Shown here: one piece after another, positions 44,779 through 57,057 of the stretch
Layout: each line of letters begins with the position of its first letter
Numbering within the stretch: position 1 is the first letter of the stretch
Assembly: GCF_003589595.1 (NCBI RefSeq)
Contig: NW_020653719.1
Span: 606,697 to 670,696 of the forward strand
Source: Hyposmocoma kahamanoa
Taxonomy: Eukaryota > Arthropoda > Insecta > Lepidoptera > Cosmopterigidae
Direction: 5' to 3'
DNA length: 64,000 bases
Made by a program: the position numbers and the translations under genes
Notes under the pieces: generated by a model
Seen by the model: only the letters and a program-made list of their open reading frames with translations
The model's database searches: none
Told to the model about the DNA's origin: nothing

Positions 44779-46499
44779 AAAATTATGTGGCCCGACCTGA
44801 TATCACATGTACATCACATTATAGTACAGCTCGTAAGTACGCATCCGTCTCCCTACATTTACCGTATAATACCTACACAGGGAGGCATGTAAATTAATAT
44901 CGTGAATGTGAATGATTACCTTGTTAAGTGAGAGTGAGATGAATGTAATACAACAAATGGTTAGAGCGTACGATCCATCAATTGTGCGACAGGACAGACT
45001 GTATGCCAAAACGAGGTAAATACAATAATATATACAGGGATATTACAAAATGGTCCGGTAATACATTGAAATGTGAATGTGGAAATTAAATGATTAGATT
45101 TTAGAACGAACGTGTGAGATTCTTTCATAAGAATATCTTGCGACTGGTGCGGTGTTAATCGTAGGACATATGAGGCCTCCCGATTCTCATGCAACAAAGA
45201 AATTATAATTTTTTTTTTTGATATTAGACAATATCACGTACGTTACTTTGATCCCAAATTAAGTAAGTAAAATACTTGCGTTGTTATGGTCGTTATGGAA
45301 ATCAGAAACGATGACGGTAATACAAACACTCAAACCCGATATAATATTGAAGATTTCTACATTGACCCGGCTAAGGATCGAACCGATGGACCTCAGAGAT
45401 GGCGACTCCATGAAAACCGATATATACAAAAATTATTAATTTTATATAAATACCAATATCAAATGCAATCAAAAAACAAGGTCTCTTAATATAGAGATTT
45501 TTAAATCTTTCGCCTTTTCGATGACGAAAGTAAGAATTTTATTTAACAACAAAGATTTTAATAGCATTTTGTTTAAAACGTACAAGATGCGACATTATTT
45601 CGAAATTCAATATATTTCACCTTCAGGATGAAAGTAACCTAATTCAAAAAAAAAATTAATATATACCGTAAAACGACTATCAAAATCATTTTTCATAAGG
45701 TTTTTAATCGGAAACTGACCCACTATAGTTCGAACGGCACATACTCACTTATGAGACTTCGTGCGTTTGTAATTCCAATCCCGAGAAAAATTACCATATT
45801 ACGACTAGTTATTGCACTTATATATATTATCTTTTTTATTACTAAATATTTAAAATAGTCCGAAGCAATTATTCGGGTTAGAAAGATGAATGTTTCATCA
45901 TTATTTTACAAAATGAACAGGGCCTATTGCCTATATATAGGACTTGAAGAGATGTAAATTAGATTATATGCAAAAGTCACAACTTCAAATCTTGTTTTGC
46001 CTATTCTCAAAAAGTTTGGATTTTATGTTGGTTTACTTTTAATCTAAAGGTGCGATTTATGTCGCATCGTTCGAGAATTGACAGTTGGAACCTTTGTCAT
46101 CGCTGCACGACACGACAAACTATGAAAAATCTATCAAATTCCAAAGAATTTCTTTTGCAACGTTCCGTATATGAATTGTTAATATCCCGGTGACATAACG
46201 TCATCGAAATTAATAACGCGAAAAGCACAAATACCGAAGTATTATAAGTAACGGGCCGAAGCTCGTTATCTACCGAAGTAGGGCGAAGAAGAGCTATATA
46301 TTTCAGAAAGCAATACTAATTCGTTGTTTTGAATAAACGCCGTGGAAATATTAAGCTAAGTAAACACTTCTCCCCGCTATAATGAACCTTAAGCGGATCT
46401 ACGTTCTGATGTACGCTAATTAGTCTGCTTTGCTGCCTTTTCAATTCAGAATATGCTGAAGCATGTACTTCTATAAATTGCAGGTGCCTACATAATATA
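44779..46499. other. No gene seen; a tRNA-like relic
   Basis: About 45360-45412 is the complement of a decayed tRNA-like stretch (gatcgaacc). Frames 44803-45489 have no signature. Confidence 0.35.
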
Positions 46500-46990
46500 C
46501 TGTATTAGACGCTTGTACCTCATAGGGATAGGCAGAGGCAGCGTCTGTCCGGTTGATACAACACTTATACTTACTTACAATGTATATATACTTCACACCT
46601 TTTTCCCATCGGGGTAGGCGGAGACAATAGTCTTTCACTTCCTACGGTCCTGACACACATCTTAAGTGCATCAGTGCTTTCATATACGTTCGTCGGTTAA
46701 GGGTACTATACACCTGGCCCTTTTAGAATGACCTCAAGTTAGTCATGGTAAGTTTGCCTTGATCGGTCCATACCAACTTGCCCGCTTACACACGCCTTAT
46801 AAATTGTTTCGCCAATCTTCTTTCATTCATCCTCTCTGACATGTCCGAACTATCTACCTATCCCTTTCTCTATCTTTGTCACTACATCTACTCCCACGCC
46901 ACAACTCTCTTAGCACACTGTACCGTAATTTATTCATCAGAATCACTCCAGCCGTACTCCATACTCCATACATACAAATATACAATACTG
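46500..46990. repeat. LINE-like 3' region (RTE type suspected)
   Basis: tatacttcacacctttttcc, catcggggtaggcggagaca and the long C/T-rich stretch (ctatctacctatccctttct) resemble a common lepidopteran repeat end; a weak relative is at 17612-17700. No reverse transcriptase is present. Class is my inference. Confidence 0.4.
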
Positions 46991-47199
46991 ATATAAATTT
47001 TTCATTTCCTCGACTAGGATGCTTGTGATCTGTTTTTTTTTATGGATAATTATGAGTAATTTTGCGGAAGCTTGTATTTAAAATTTCTTTAATTAAGAAC
47101 AACAACATAAACAACCACTACCACTTGTGGTGTTTGGAGGTTCGTATGACTCAGTGTCAACCTACGGGTTGTGTTCTAGTCAATTATTTACTTCTCAAT

Positions 47200-47440
47200 C
47201 CTTACAGCATTTGCGCACTGCATCCGATTCGCATCAGTTCCGAATCCGAAAAATTACGGTCCGAAGTAGTCGTAGTACTATTTATGTGAGGGATTGCGCA
47301 CTACATCCGAATTCCGTCTTCCGAAGTCGAGAATACCTTCAATCCGGATCATTGTTTTCGCTGACCGAAGTAACTACGGTATTGTTTATATTAACGCTTA
47401 CGCACTGCGTCCGATCCGAGTCCGTGAACATGCAAAGGGT
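47200..47440. repeat. MITE-like segment with gcgcactgc/tccga words
   Basis: cgcactgcatccgattcgca, ttgcgcactacatccga and acgcactgcgtccgatccga recur within 240 bp, and the inverted form appears at 48970-49115. The 124-codon frame 47127-47501 is generated by these repeats. Confidence 0.5.
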
Positions 47441-48071
47441 ACGTCATTATACTACATTTGCTAGAGATGAAGTATATCGACAAAAGTTTTCGATAATTTA
47501 ATGAATAACAGCGTTACTTATAAAAACTGCTTAACTTTTAATAACGCTCTAAACAATGTTTAAAATAATCTTACCTATAATCATTGATTTGTGCTAAATG
47601 ATTGATTAATTTGTTGTTTATATAGCTGTCAACTGAAACACCTTATGGACCTTGTTTAACTCGCTAAGCAACAAGATGGCTGACATTAATCAGCTGTTAG
47701 CAGGCTAGAAAAATTTTTGTTTTTTGTCTTTCTATAGGTATGTATTAATTTTCTAATGTTGACACGGTAATTATTTCTTCTTAATTAAACATTACTTAAC
47801 TAAGCAGTGTTTAACTTTTGTTTATGGGTAATAGAAACTGAAATAGTATTTAAAATCTAAAATAAAGTTTAACTAAATATTATTTAAAGGGTTGTTTAGT
47901 GGTTTTTTTATAAGTATGGCTGTAAATATATAGTGAGTGTATTCATTCTTAAAGTATGAATTTTAATCATAGGCAGTGAAATTAACATGTCAGTGTTATT
48001 ACTTTTTTGAAACCTTTATTAATGACATGATAAATGTTTCTTTTTAAATTCACTAAAATATCTATTGAAGT

Positions 48072-48250
48072 TTGTTTGAAAAAACAAATATACGCGATTT
48101 AAATCCGGAAAAAAAGTTTCATTTCCTATGTGTAACAATCGCGAAAACCCATTCAAAAATTAAATACAGTAGAAATCTATCGATTTCACCTCATCCCTAT
48201 GACAAATGTCGAATTAAGTGTCACATGGATCATCGTACACAAAGTAAACC
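48072..48250. repeat. Segment repeated at 49640-49700 and 52270-52365
   Basis: tttgaaaaaacaaatatacg cgatttaaatccgg recurs as a direct repeat at 49645; aatctatcgatttcacctca ... caaatgtcgaa recurs at 52297. Probably parts of one longer element in pieces. Confidence 0.65.
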
Positions 48251-48564
48251 TTAAAATAGTACAGCCAATAAGAGGTTTTCTATCATAGTTTTATAATTTC
48301 ATAGTAAGAATCTTCATCACAGTCGGTGCCGTCACTTTGGTTTCCACTATTTGTATAGCTCTTAGTACAAATAGTTGATACATAAGTGAGGGCACTGACC
48401 CTAAAAAAAATTAAAATTTAAAATTTAAACTGTTTATTTCAATAAAAAAAAATACATAAATGATACTAGTTTACGGTTGAATCTTAAAATTAAAGATTAT
48501 ATAACCTATTAATAATGTAGTTGCGTTTAATGGTTAGGTTGTATATAAATCATTCTTATCATTC

Positions 48565-49125
48565 TTATTTGTATTTGTCCGTTGTATAAAATTTTTTTAG
48601 AATGTTCTTTACTTGCACGGGCTTTCTATTATCTAACAAATCCACAAGGAACCTTGGTAGATTGTTTAATATTCGCGGGAGTTTACACATCCAAACTCTC
48701 TCACCATAAAAATTATTACAATTTGGAACTTCATAGATAGGAAGATGTGATAAAGTGCGCAAACAATCCGGTCTTACTTTGGTTTTCAGTGACTTAATAT
48801 TTTCACAATTTTCTGATATAATTGCAAAATCAACTTTGTCTAATACACTCATTACATTGCAATACCGAAATAGTTGGTCATAATTATCTTTATACTTAAA
48901 TGTAATCCTCAGAGGTACTATGGTCTTTAACAACCTTATTTGCAGATTATAAATGTTTAAAAGAAAAGTTACACCTACAAGCGCTATTCGTATTTTCGCT
49001 GATTCGTATCGTACTTTGCCCAAGTGCCTATGCCCAAGAGATATCTGCAGTCGGTCCGAGTTTTCTGGATTTGTATATTTTCGGATTCGGAACAAGTACG
49101 GATCAGGCGCAGTGCACAAACGCAC
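48565..49125 (-). pseudogene. Fused frame: MITE sequence plus LINE C-terminus (186 codons)
   Basis: The first ~50 codons (MRLCTAPDPYLFRIRKYT...) come from the gcgcactg-type repeat also at 47.2 kb. The remainder (VDFAIISENCENIKSL, then FYGERVWMCKLPRILNNLP and VKNILKKFYTTDK) has the YGER.W...PR.LN.LP pattern found at the end of many LINE proteins. It is the second longest open frame on either strand and has no stop, but it is a junction of two repeats, not a normal gene. No RT core is present nearby. Confidence 0.5.
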
Positions 49126-49579
49126 TTAACGTAGTTAGCGCCACCACGGACCAATAACTCAAGAAGACTGCTAATCCCGATACCCGACTAAACAGTACTA
49201 CTAAATACGTAGTAAATAGTACCTATTGGTACACCAGCTGTCGCGACGAGTACCAAGTAGCTATTATTGTAACTAATTTGTTTTACATTGACAAGCTGCA
49301 ATTTATCAAAGGCACTCCTTATTTATCAAAGGTAAATTTCTAGTAATAACAACAAACAAATGAACTAGATGGCGCTTGTTGCACAGATTTTTATGGATAT
49401 TGCCGGCTATTCTTTTATTTTATTTAGAATTAGCACCATCTACTCATATAAGGAAGCGTTTATTTACAAATTAGTTTGTGACACACAATGCCATCTGTTG
49501 ACACGCATATTTGTCAAAACCCAAAAATAATTTTAGGTCGAGTTCTTAGGTTTTCGCGATTGTTACACATATGGTTACA

Positions 49580-49610
49580 CATGGTCGCGGTTGACTCAAC
49601 CGTGACCATG
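49580..49610. repeat. 15-bp inverted repeat with one mismatch
   Basis: catggtcgcggttga and tcaaccgtgaccatg separated by one base; followed by gggcccgaaacgtcgg and the direct repeat at 49645. Confidence 0.8.
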
Positions 49611-49798
49611 GGACCTGTAAAGGGCCCGAAACGTCGGTTTGTTTGAAAAAACAAATATACGCGATTTAAATCTGGAAAAATAGTTTCATTTCCTATAATT
49701 TTAGGTCATTATCAATATTTGAATAATATCACGTGAGGCGCACTATAAGTTTCCGGAATGAATAATAAAAAAATACTATAAATGGTCAGAAATCAATT

Positions 49799-51065
49799 TA
49801 TTGTTTCTCAAAATATTCTCCGTTAGCGTTAATGCACTTTTGCATACGAATGAACCAATTTTGAAAACATTTATGTCACTCCTCCGTAACAATCTCTGAA
49901 ACATATTTTTCGTACTCTTCGACAGCCTCTTCAGGTGATGAAAATCGTTGACCGCGTAACTGGTTCTTAATTTTTGGAAATAATTAAGTCACAAGGTGCC
50001 AGGTCGGGGCTATACGCGGGATGGCTCATAAGGTCAAAGTTGTTCATCTTCAAAAATTCATTCTGTCTGTCTAGCCAGTGAGTGCTCTGAAGAGTTATTC
50101 AACCTTATCCCTTCCTCTCCTTTCCATCAGCGGACCACCCGTGCCGGACTGCGTTGCCACAGATGGACGGTCAGTTCAATACCGTCCCGCACTAAAAAGT
50201 TTAGCAATTCGTTTTTATGCCGAACCATCAAATTGTGGAACCAACTCCCGGCGCATGTATTCCCTCCCCTCTATAACATCGGGTCCTTCAAACGTAGTGT
50301 GAAGAAGCATTTGGCCAGACCGGCAAAATGATAGTGACGGAGTGAAGATATTTGTGTTTTCCATCCGTTACTCTCATCTCTGGACTGTATTCGCACTTTC
50401 CATCAGGCGCGGTGCAGTCATTTTGCCGAGTCACAATAAAAAAAAAATAAAAAAAAGCCGTGTGAGAACTGGCATTATCGTGGTGCAAGATAATACGGCA
50501 TTTACGGTTATTTTTACGGAGTTTGTCAATAACTTCCGGCAGACAAATGGTCGTGTACCAATCACTATTCACGGTACAACGATTCTCCGAAGCAGCAATA
50601 GCTACGTGTCTAGTTTTATTAAAAAAAGAAGCAATCATCCGCTTGGAGGCACTTTACACGCGCGCCACTTTGGTTGGTTTCAGCCCATCTCGAAAGACCC
50701 ATACGCTCGATTACTTTTTCACACCCAAATCTGTGTGTAGTATTGATTGTATTTGACTCATGCCTTTGCCTAAATATGCCCGAATCTCACGGTATGTCAC
50801 ATGCCTGTCTGTTTTGATCATACGGCGCACAGCATCGATGTTTTTGTTGTTGACAGCAGTAGACGAGCGACCATCACTAAATTCGTCACTGAGATTCACA
50901 CGACCGCGTTTAAATTCTGCAAACCAGCTATAAATAGTCGTCTTGCATGGTACTTCATCGCTAAAAGCAGTTTGAAGCCGAGCGACGCTCCGCTGAGCTT
51001 TTACGTTACACTTAAAGTCGTAGAAAATCATACTATGAAAATTTTCACGAGTTAAATCCGTAGTG
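49799..51065 (-). pseudogene. Mariner transposase, inactivated and interrupted
   Basis: The start corresponds to 51063, but ATG has become ACG (TDLTRENFHS). The DNA-binding part follows (CKTTIYSWFAEFKRGRVN, DGRSSTAVNNKNIDAV). After LGVKK a deletion of roughly 180 bp removes the first catalytic Asp motif (GDETW) and joins to SSVWVFRD. HHDNASSH (second Asp) is present near 50475-50500, then the LINE insertion splits the gene. Beyond it the third Asp (LAPCD, near 50000) survives, with a frameshift after it. The C-terminus (KCINANGEYFEKQ, stop near 49797) is present here and missing from copy 1. Confidence 0.88.
50083..50456 (+). mobile_element. LINE 3' end inserted in mariner copy 2
   Basis: It reads ctaaaaagtttagcaattcg ... 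encoding LAIRFYAEPSNCGTNSRRMY and SITSGPSNVV, a LINE C-terminal pattern (F...LWN.LP-like, decayed), then a 3' UTR and an A-rich tail (50437-50456). The mariner flanks are agccagtgag (50073-50082) and agccgtgtgag (50456-50466), an imperfect target-site duplication of about 10 bp, as expected for target-primed insertion. Confidence 0.8.
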
Positions 51066-51249
51066 ATGTAGACAACCAATTTCTAAAATGACGCCACAAT
51101 GTAAAAACAAGTGACAGTCAGATGAAATAAACTGTTACTACTATATGTAAACTGGTACTACAGCCAAAGAGTTCCATTTTCAAATGTTGTAATTACTTTT
51201 TTAAATATTGTTTATGTAAGTGGTCAATTCCGGAAACTTATAGTGCGCC

Positions 51250-51604
51250 CTATGTACAAGAAAAAGTCAAGACTTTTCCTTGTACTTGTAAGACCTCTTA
51301 TTATATATTTCATATTAAAGAGGAACTAATTAATATTCACAGCCATTTGCACAATATAAACTACTTCCAAGCTATTGATCGGCGTCACTTAGATATAAAA
51401 CGGAATTTTGATCTTTTATAGAGCTACGATCTGTAGTACGGAGGTTGGGAGTCCTCTCGAGGTAATGGTCCATTACGCCGCTAACTATTGAAGTTTGCAA
51501 AGGCGTTCAGTTAGAATAAAAAGAAAGAAGAGCGTGGATTATTACGGTAGTTTGGTGCATAAAAACATTCCAAGTATTAGAAGAATATTAAATATTACAC
51601 ACAC
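51250..51604. other. No gene seen
   Basis: Nothing supported. Confidence 0.4.
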
Positions 51605-51790
51605 ATCATCAACCCATTTATATATCCCACTGCTGGGCACGGGCTCCTCTTAGACTAGTATTGGCCCAACGCGAGTTAGGTACAACACGTTGTCCGATGG
51701 TTGTGATGTCTTCGAAGTGCGGGTTTCATCACAATGTTTTCTTGATATGCGCGAGCATTCTTGAGCATGCGCGAGAATTCATGTCTGGTT
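51605..51790 (-). repeat. Family B SINE, tail half
   Basis: catcatcaacccatttatat, cccactgctgggcacgggct and gtcttcgaagtgcgggtttc ... atcacaatgttttc are the complement of the 21.7-21.93 kb body. The tRNA head is replaced by unrelated sequence. Confidence 0.85.
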
Positions 51791-53959
51791 ACGAAGTTAA
51801 AATGTGTATCTGCCACTGCGTGACAAAATCATAAAAAAATTACATCCTACTCACATACTTTGTACCACGTATCAAATTACATGAAATCCATCCTTAAATG
51901 TCTGCACTAATTACTCTCATCTTCACAGGCATCGAAATACGGCTCGCGAAACTCGCATAAGTACGGTATGAAATATATTCCTTGCATTACGTAAAATGTG
52001 TTGAGAAGATCCGTCGCGAGCACAATGGCAGTGATATTTATGTGCCGCCTCTTGTCTCCTGTTTTGCCAAGTTATTTAGACCGTCTCAAGTGTGCTGTGC
52101 TCTTAGTGTTTTATCGTAACGTTTTTTATTTCTTTACTTGTTAGGCTCACTATGGTCGTAAGTATTAATATGTATACATGCATATACTGTCTCAAGCACT
52201 ATTGAGGTGTATTGTATTTTGTGAATAGTGTATACTACATAATTATATATGAAACTATAACAGAGAACTTTTGCTTCAAAAATCAAATACACTAAAAATC
52301 TATCGACTTTACCTCATTCCTATGACAAACGTCAAATGAAGTGTCACAGGGATGATCATAGTAGTAATCTGTATGTGTACAAGCGATATTTGTACTTTCT
52401 GGGATTCATATCGGACTTAGTACACAAGCGATATCCGAAGTTCCGAAGTCGGTCCAAGTTTTCTAGATTTACAAGGTTATTCCTAACATAGTAACAACCT
52501 CTCAAGACTATATTTCTAACATAATAAATAACAACTTTTGTTCCATTACTTTTTACAAAATTATTTTTTTTACTTTTTACAAAATTACTTTTTACTAATT
52601 AATGGAACTTGGAACAAATGAATGAAAAAAATTTCAGACGGAGTCGCCTATTTTTTCTTACAATATAGAACAAAGTAAAAAAAGACTGCATTATTTTAGG
52701 GTTTTTACTAGGACTTCGCTCAATGTTCGGGTGTGCAGTGGGATGCACAAGGTTGTTAGTTGAGGTAAGCACAAAAAAACTATTAAAAATAAGCAAAACA
52801 ATATTAAGACGTATGTTAGGTCAAATCAAGCGTGTTACTGTGTGAATTATAGTATGTTCCAATTCTAAGGTTCCTGTCCACTGTACCAGAAAAGTAAACA
52901 AATAGATCATTGACCCAATCATAGACAGTTTAGTTATGGCCAACTGTACTGCTAACCACAAATCGATTAATTAATTGAATGTGTTGATTTGTTTAATTGA
53001 ATTAGTTGGAATTACTGGGTTTTGTATAATAAAACGGGATTCAATACTGAGTGATCATATTTCATACATGAGATTAGAAATTGTTTCTTACTTATCCAAT
53101 AAAAGCAAATTCAAAATTTCCCAATTTTAATTTTAAATCCTCCTTCAAATCTTACACTTAGATATTCATTCGATTGTGATAAAATGTTCGATTCACTAAT
53201 CGTTTACATAAACGTTAATTGAATGAATCGAATGAGTTTTTTCCGTACATCCCTATGCAACCATAGACTATTCACAAATATATATTTGTGAATTAACCTC
53301 ACTTTTGAACTAACATTTTTCAAATAATATTTTAATATGTTATTCAAATGAATATTGCTGGAAAAAGTGATGAGATATCGAGTTGAAATCTTCAAAATAT
53401 ACGTGAAAGTGTTACTTATTTCAGTTATTGAGTGATTGCTTTAGAATTTTAACCAACCCGGTTTGTTTACTTTTCTGGCATAATGGATTGGAGGAGACTT
53501 CAGATACACTGTTAATACATAGAATATTACAATGTTTTTCAGACTTTTCTTGATTGTTGCTGAAATATGAAAGGTTTTTAAATCGACATAACCGGTGTCA
53601 TTACAAACATTTGGAGAGTTTGCGAATAAAATACAAGGGAAACAAAACGTTATAATAGTCTGCACACAACCGCCAGCCAACTAAGAAATTTGTAATATGA
53701 ACTGTAGAATCGAGTTACATTGCTTTAGTTTAAGATAACTGCAAATCGGGATACACAGCGTTTCTTTTTTTTTTATTAAAAGAAACTGGTTAAATTCGTT
53801 GTTAGCTAACTTTCACAAACACAGACGTTCAACACAACGGTCAAGCTAAAACACATACTTATTTGTTGAATTTTGACTGGAATTTTATGAATGCAGTAAG
53901 ATAATCACTTAAACAACCAATTACTTTACAAATTAGAACACACCGGGTCACAACAAAAA
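51791..53959. other. No gene seen
   Basis: 52270-52365 repeats part of 48165-48235, and 52395-52450 has ccgaagt-type MITE words. The remaining frames (52599-52796, 53204-53395, 53441-53680) lack signatures. Confidence 0.4.
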
Positions 53960-54100
53960 ACAAATATGGCGGTTAAAGTTCAAAATTACGAAAAAAGGTG
54001 GTAAAAAAGGACATGCCAAAATTACATAGTAATAGCAAAACAAAACATCTATCTCCTTTCACCGTATAACACACCACTTCGCGTTTGCGCATGCGCAGTA
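53960..54100. promoter_or_regulatory. Possible promoter-like site cluster
   Basis: The palindrome tgcgcatgcgca at 54086-54097 matches the NRF-1/Ewg binding consensus exactly, and aatatggcgg at about 53963-53972 resembles a YY1/Pho site. Both are typical of core promoters of housekeeping genes, but no first exon or start site could be recognised. Confidence 0.3.
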
Positions 54101-54322
54101 GCCAGTAGCAGTGCGGCCAGCCATCATTATCCACGTAATATCATAGAAAAACTGCTACTGACATGAAGAACTTATAGCTTGCTTGTTTTATTTGTACTCG
54201 TATTCATTTGATTTTGTATTGAAAATTATGTCTTGCTGTCATTGCTGTATATTGGCGTGTGTGACATGTAAATGTAGTGTACAAAATCTATGCATATGGA
54301 ATTCTCGGACGATATTTTACAC

Positions 54323-54623
54323 TATAGTTTCCCAAAGTGGTCCCTACCACCCCAATGGGCGCTGAAGAGTACTAGGTGGGTGGTAGGGGCCTCGGAAGCA
54401 TTTGGGGAGCGTTGATGCTGTCCAGGGGGTGTTACCTCATTTGTAAAAAATAAAACAAATTATCTATATTATAAATTACACTACAAATGTTTTTTTCCTT
54501 GTTATTTTTTGTGTAAAGTTAATAAAAAAACACGTGTTTTCAATTATTTTTTGTGTCGATGGGTGTTTAAATTTTTTTATTACGCTCAAGTGGGCGGTGA
54601 GCTAAAAAGTTTGGGAACCTATG
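54323..54623. mobile_element. hAT-type MITE with 8 bp target duplication
   Basis: Ends are tatagtttcccaaag and, as reverse complement of the right end, cataggttcccaaa. Flanks are ttttacac (54315-54322) and ttttacat (54624-54631), an 8-bp duplication with one change. The cccaaa ends, 8-bp duplication and GC-rich left part are as in hAT elements. No coding capacity. Confidence 0.8.
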
Positions 54624-54944
54624 TTTTACATTATCGTCTAGGTCTACCATGAGAGTGTGAGCTCTGCGTTACGCGTTGCCTATTTCGTGCGTTAGCGTAA
54701 ATATATTATTACTTAGGTACATATAATAGATCTCGACACAAGTTCATTTGAAAGATATTCAGAAGTAACACCGTGCTGAAACTTATAATCAATATTTCTA
54801 TTTCATACAAGAGCAAACTACAGTTCAACTTCTTATAACTCTACTAGTTATTTAACTGGCAAGCTGCTCTTGGAATGACCAAAGAAGTAAAAGGTTGCTC
54901 TTTTAAAACAAGAATATCTTTTAAATATCTTATTATTATCAGTA

Positions 54945-55312
54945 CAAAGATCGAACACTAAGATTTTTTTCTATCCGGCTGGATTCGAATCAGCACCTTC
55001 AGCATATCGTGTCTGACGCTCTCCCTGATCTACGGGACGAACCACCAGAGTTTCCGAATTTACTTGTACGTGTTGCCGGTCTTTGTTTTTGGTTTTTAAA
55101 TGACTTTTTAGCTGTAGCGCCAACCGTGAGTAATCACATGATTTGAAACACTACACACACATCTTCACTATCACAACACACATATATGATTTCTCACATA
55201 GGTATATAATTATGTGTATAATGTTATCTTTGTATAATAATTACAACAAACCATTGGAGTAATTTCACAAAAAAATAATTGAATATCATGATAGTAAAAC
55301 ATCGTGATATTC
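54945..55312. repeat. Family D element with inverted tail at the right
   Basis: Left: tacaaagatcgaacac, then the complement of a tRNA-like body with ggattcgaatc (near-exact B box on the minus strand). Then gactttttagctgtagcgcc as in the 11.5 kb copy. Right: ataattacaacaaaccattg gagtaatttcacaaaaa, the family tail in the opposite orientation. The element ends beside a hairpin attgaatatcatgat / atcgtgatattcaat (55278-55312). Confidence 0.65.
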
Positions 55313-55464
55313 AATAAACTTTAAATTACATATCAAGAATTATTTCTTACATTGTATACCACGATCAGGTATCATCATTCTCCGCCGTCGATTTCTTGTC
55401 TCAATCAAAGCAAACTGACTGAGTTTGATTTGCTCGAGCCCTGTCAATCACCGTCAATAACATA

Positions 55465-55536
55465 CAAATATTAGTGATGCAACAGACCTCTGCTTCTGAA
55501 CAAATATTAGTGATGCAACAGACCTCTGCTTCTGAA
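55465..55536. repeat. 36 bp tandem duplication
   Basis: caaatattagtgatgcaaca starts at 55465 and 55501; the two 36-bp units are identical. The frame 55401-55589 contains the same duplication. Confidence 0.95.
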
Positions 55537-56287
55537 ATTCGAAAACTCGACACGCATTTTCGCATTTGTTTGCGTGCCTGCTTCCACAACTTTCACAACG
55601 AAGGCCCGCGTTTTTTAGCAGTTTTGTATTAAGTGCAATTATGAAACCAAAAACAACCCTATTTGGAACCCTATTTCGTTGAATTATTCAGTCCCTTCAA
55701 GACCATGGACATTTGCACCACATCCGAAATGTCGTTGTAAATAAAATATATTTTTATATGTGATTAAGTCCTGATTTTTCAATAATGTGTGAAAATTGTG
55801 AAGTTTAAATCAATGTATTTCGTTGAATTCTGTATAGTATTTACGCTTTGACATCTGATTCCGATTTTGTTTCCGTTATGACATTTTTGTTGCATCAGTC
55901 TTCACAACCAGTATATGTCTACACATATCACGCAATCCGTTTATACTTTCAAAAATAAACTCAAAGAGCACATGTTAATACTACAAAATAGGTCTGGGGA
56001 AATTTTATTTGTATAACGCACCGAGAAACATAAAATACATGAAGACAGAGTGAACTAATTGAAAACGTTGCAGCATATGACAATTTTATTTTTCTAAACT
56101 AATTATGTTATTTATGTTGTACGTATTTTAATTCGTGTTCACATTTTTTATTTTCTTTTTAACTTAATTTGTTATTTTATTTTTAAATCGGTTTCTTCGA
56201 AAAGGGTCCATTGATACCCAGCGCCGTGGTTCCGCCGCAGTATTTGCTGAGTTGACCTCTTTTAAGTGCAATATACTTTAAGCATAT
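55537..56287. other. No gene seen
   Basis: AT-rich, nothing supported. Confidence 0.4.
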
Positions 56288-56604
56288 TTTTTTTTTATTA
56301 CATCAAAAGACGGGACGAACAAGTCGTTCGCCTGATGGTAAGCTACACGCCTGTCCATAACAGTTACAGTGCCACTCAGTGCTTTAAATTGCAAAGATTT
56401 GAGGGGCACTAACACTGCGCTCGTCACCCTGAGACATAAGTTGACAAGTCCCATCATAAGTTGACAAGTCCCATATGCCTCTTATCAATTTTACCAGCAC
56501 CCTTAACCCTACATAACTGGAACACAGTAATGCTGACATTAATGCTTGGCGGCAGTACTTCCCTGGACGAACTCTTTCACAAGGAGCTCTACTGCTACTA
56601 AAAA
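56288..56604 (-). repeat. Family A, full length with small internal duplication
   Basis: Both ends present (ttttttttattacatc at the left, aaggagctctactgctacta at the right). The 20-bp word cataagttgacaagtcccat is duplicated in tandem near 56440-56470. Confidence 0.9.
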
Positions 56605-57057
56605 TTTATTTAAAAAAATTTTTGTACTTGTAAACATGTGTTTGTGATAAATGAATTTATTTTCTTTCTTTGCATGCTTCATTTTCCTAGTTATCTGAAT
56701 TCTCGAAGCTTACGATTAAGTTACAGCTTGCGTATACGCTCCAAGTGTAATTGGTAGTATGCAATTACCTCACTTGTAAAGCACTGATAGCTATTGCAAT
56801 TACCTATCCAGACACTCACGTTACAGTTCGGACGCAGTGATGTCTTAAATTGGATTGTAATTTACAGGCTAACTGTAATGCATTTGCCGCGTCAGATGCA
56901 CAAAGTAATCATTCCTGGTATATTGGGAACATGTAATAGGACTATTTTGTATCCGATATATGTGAAAATTGAATTTAATAGATGAATGGTGTGTTTACTA
57001 CTAAATACAAGTACATTCGCAGTAAAAAAATAGTGTCCACACGCTTATTATTATTAT
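56605..57057. other. No gene seen
   Basis: A 63-codon frame at 56794-56985 has no signature. Confidence 0.4.

Larger units (their letters stand above)
49737..51249 (-). mobile_element. Mariner transposon copy 2, both ends present
   Basis: The ends ggcgcactataagtttccgg (49737) and tccggaaacttatagtgcgc (51229-51248) are inverted repeats of about 21 bp, the same as the 3' end of copy 1. It is longer than a standard ~1.3 kb mariner because a LINE 3' end (50083-50456) is inserted. Contains a broken transposase. Confidence 0.92.

Noticed and set aside
47127..47501. 124-codon plus-strand frame
   Set aside because: Built from recurring gcgcactgc/tccga repeat words; no domain.
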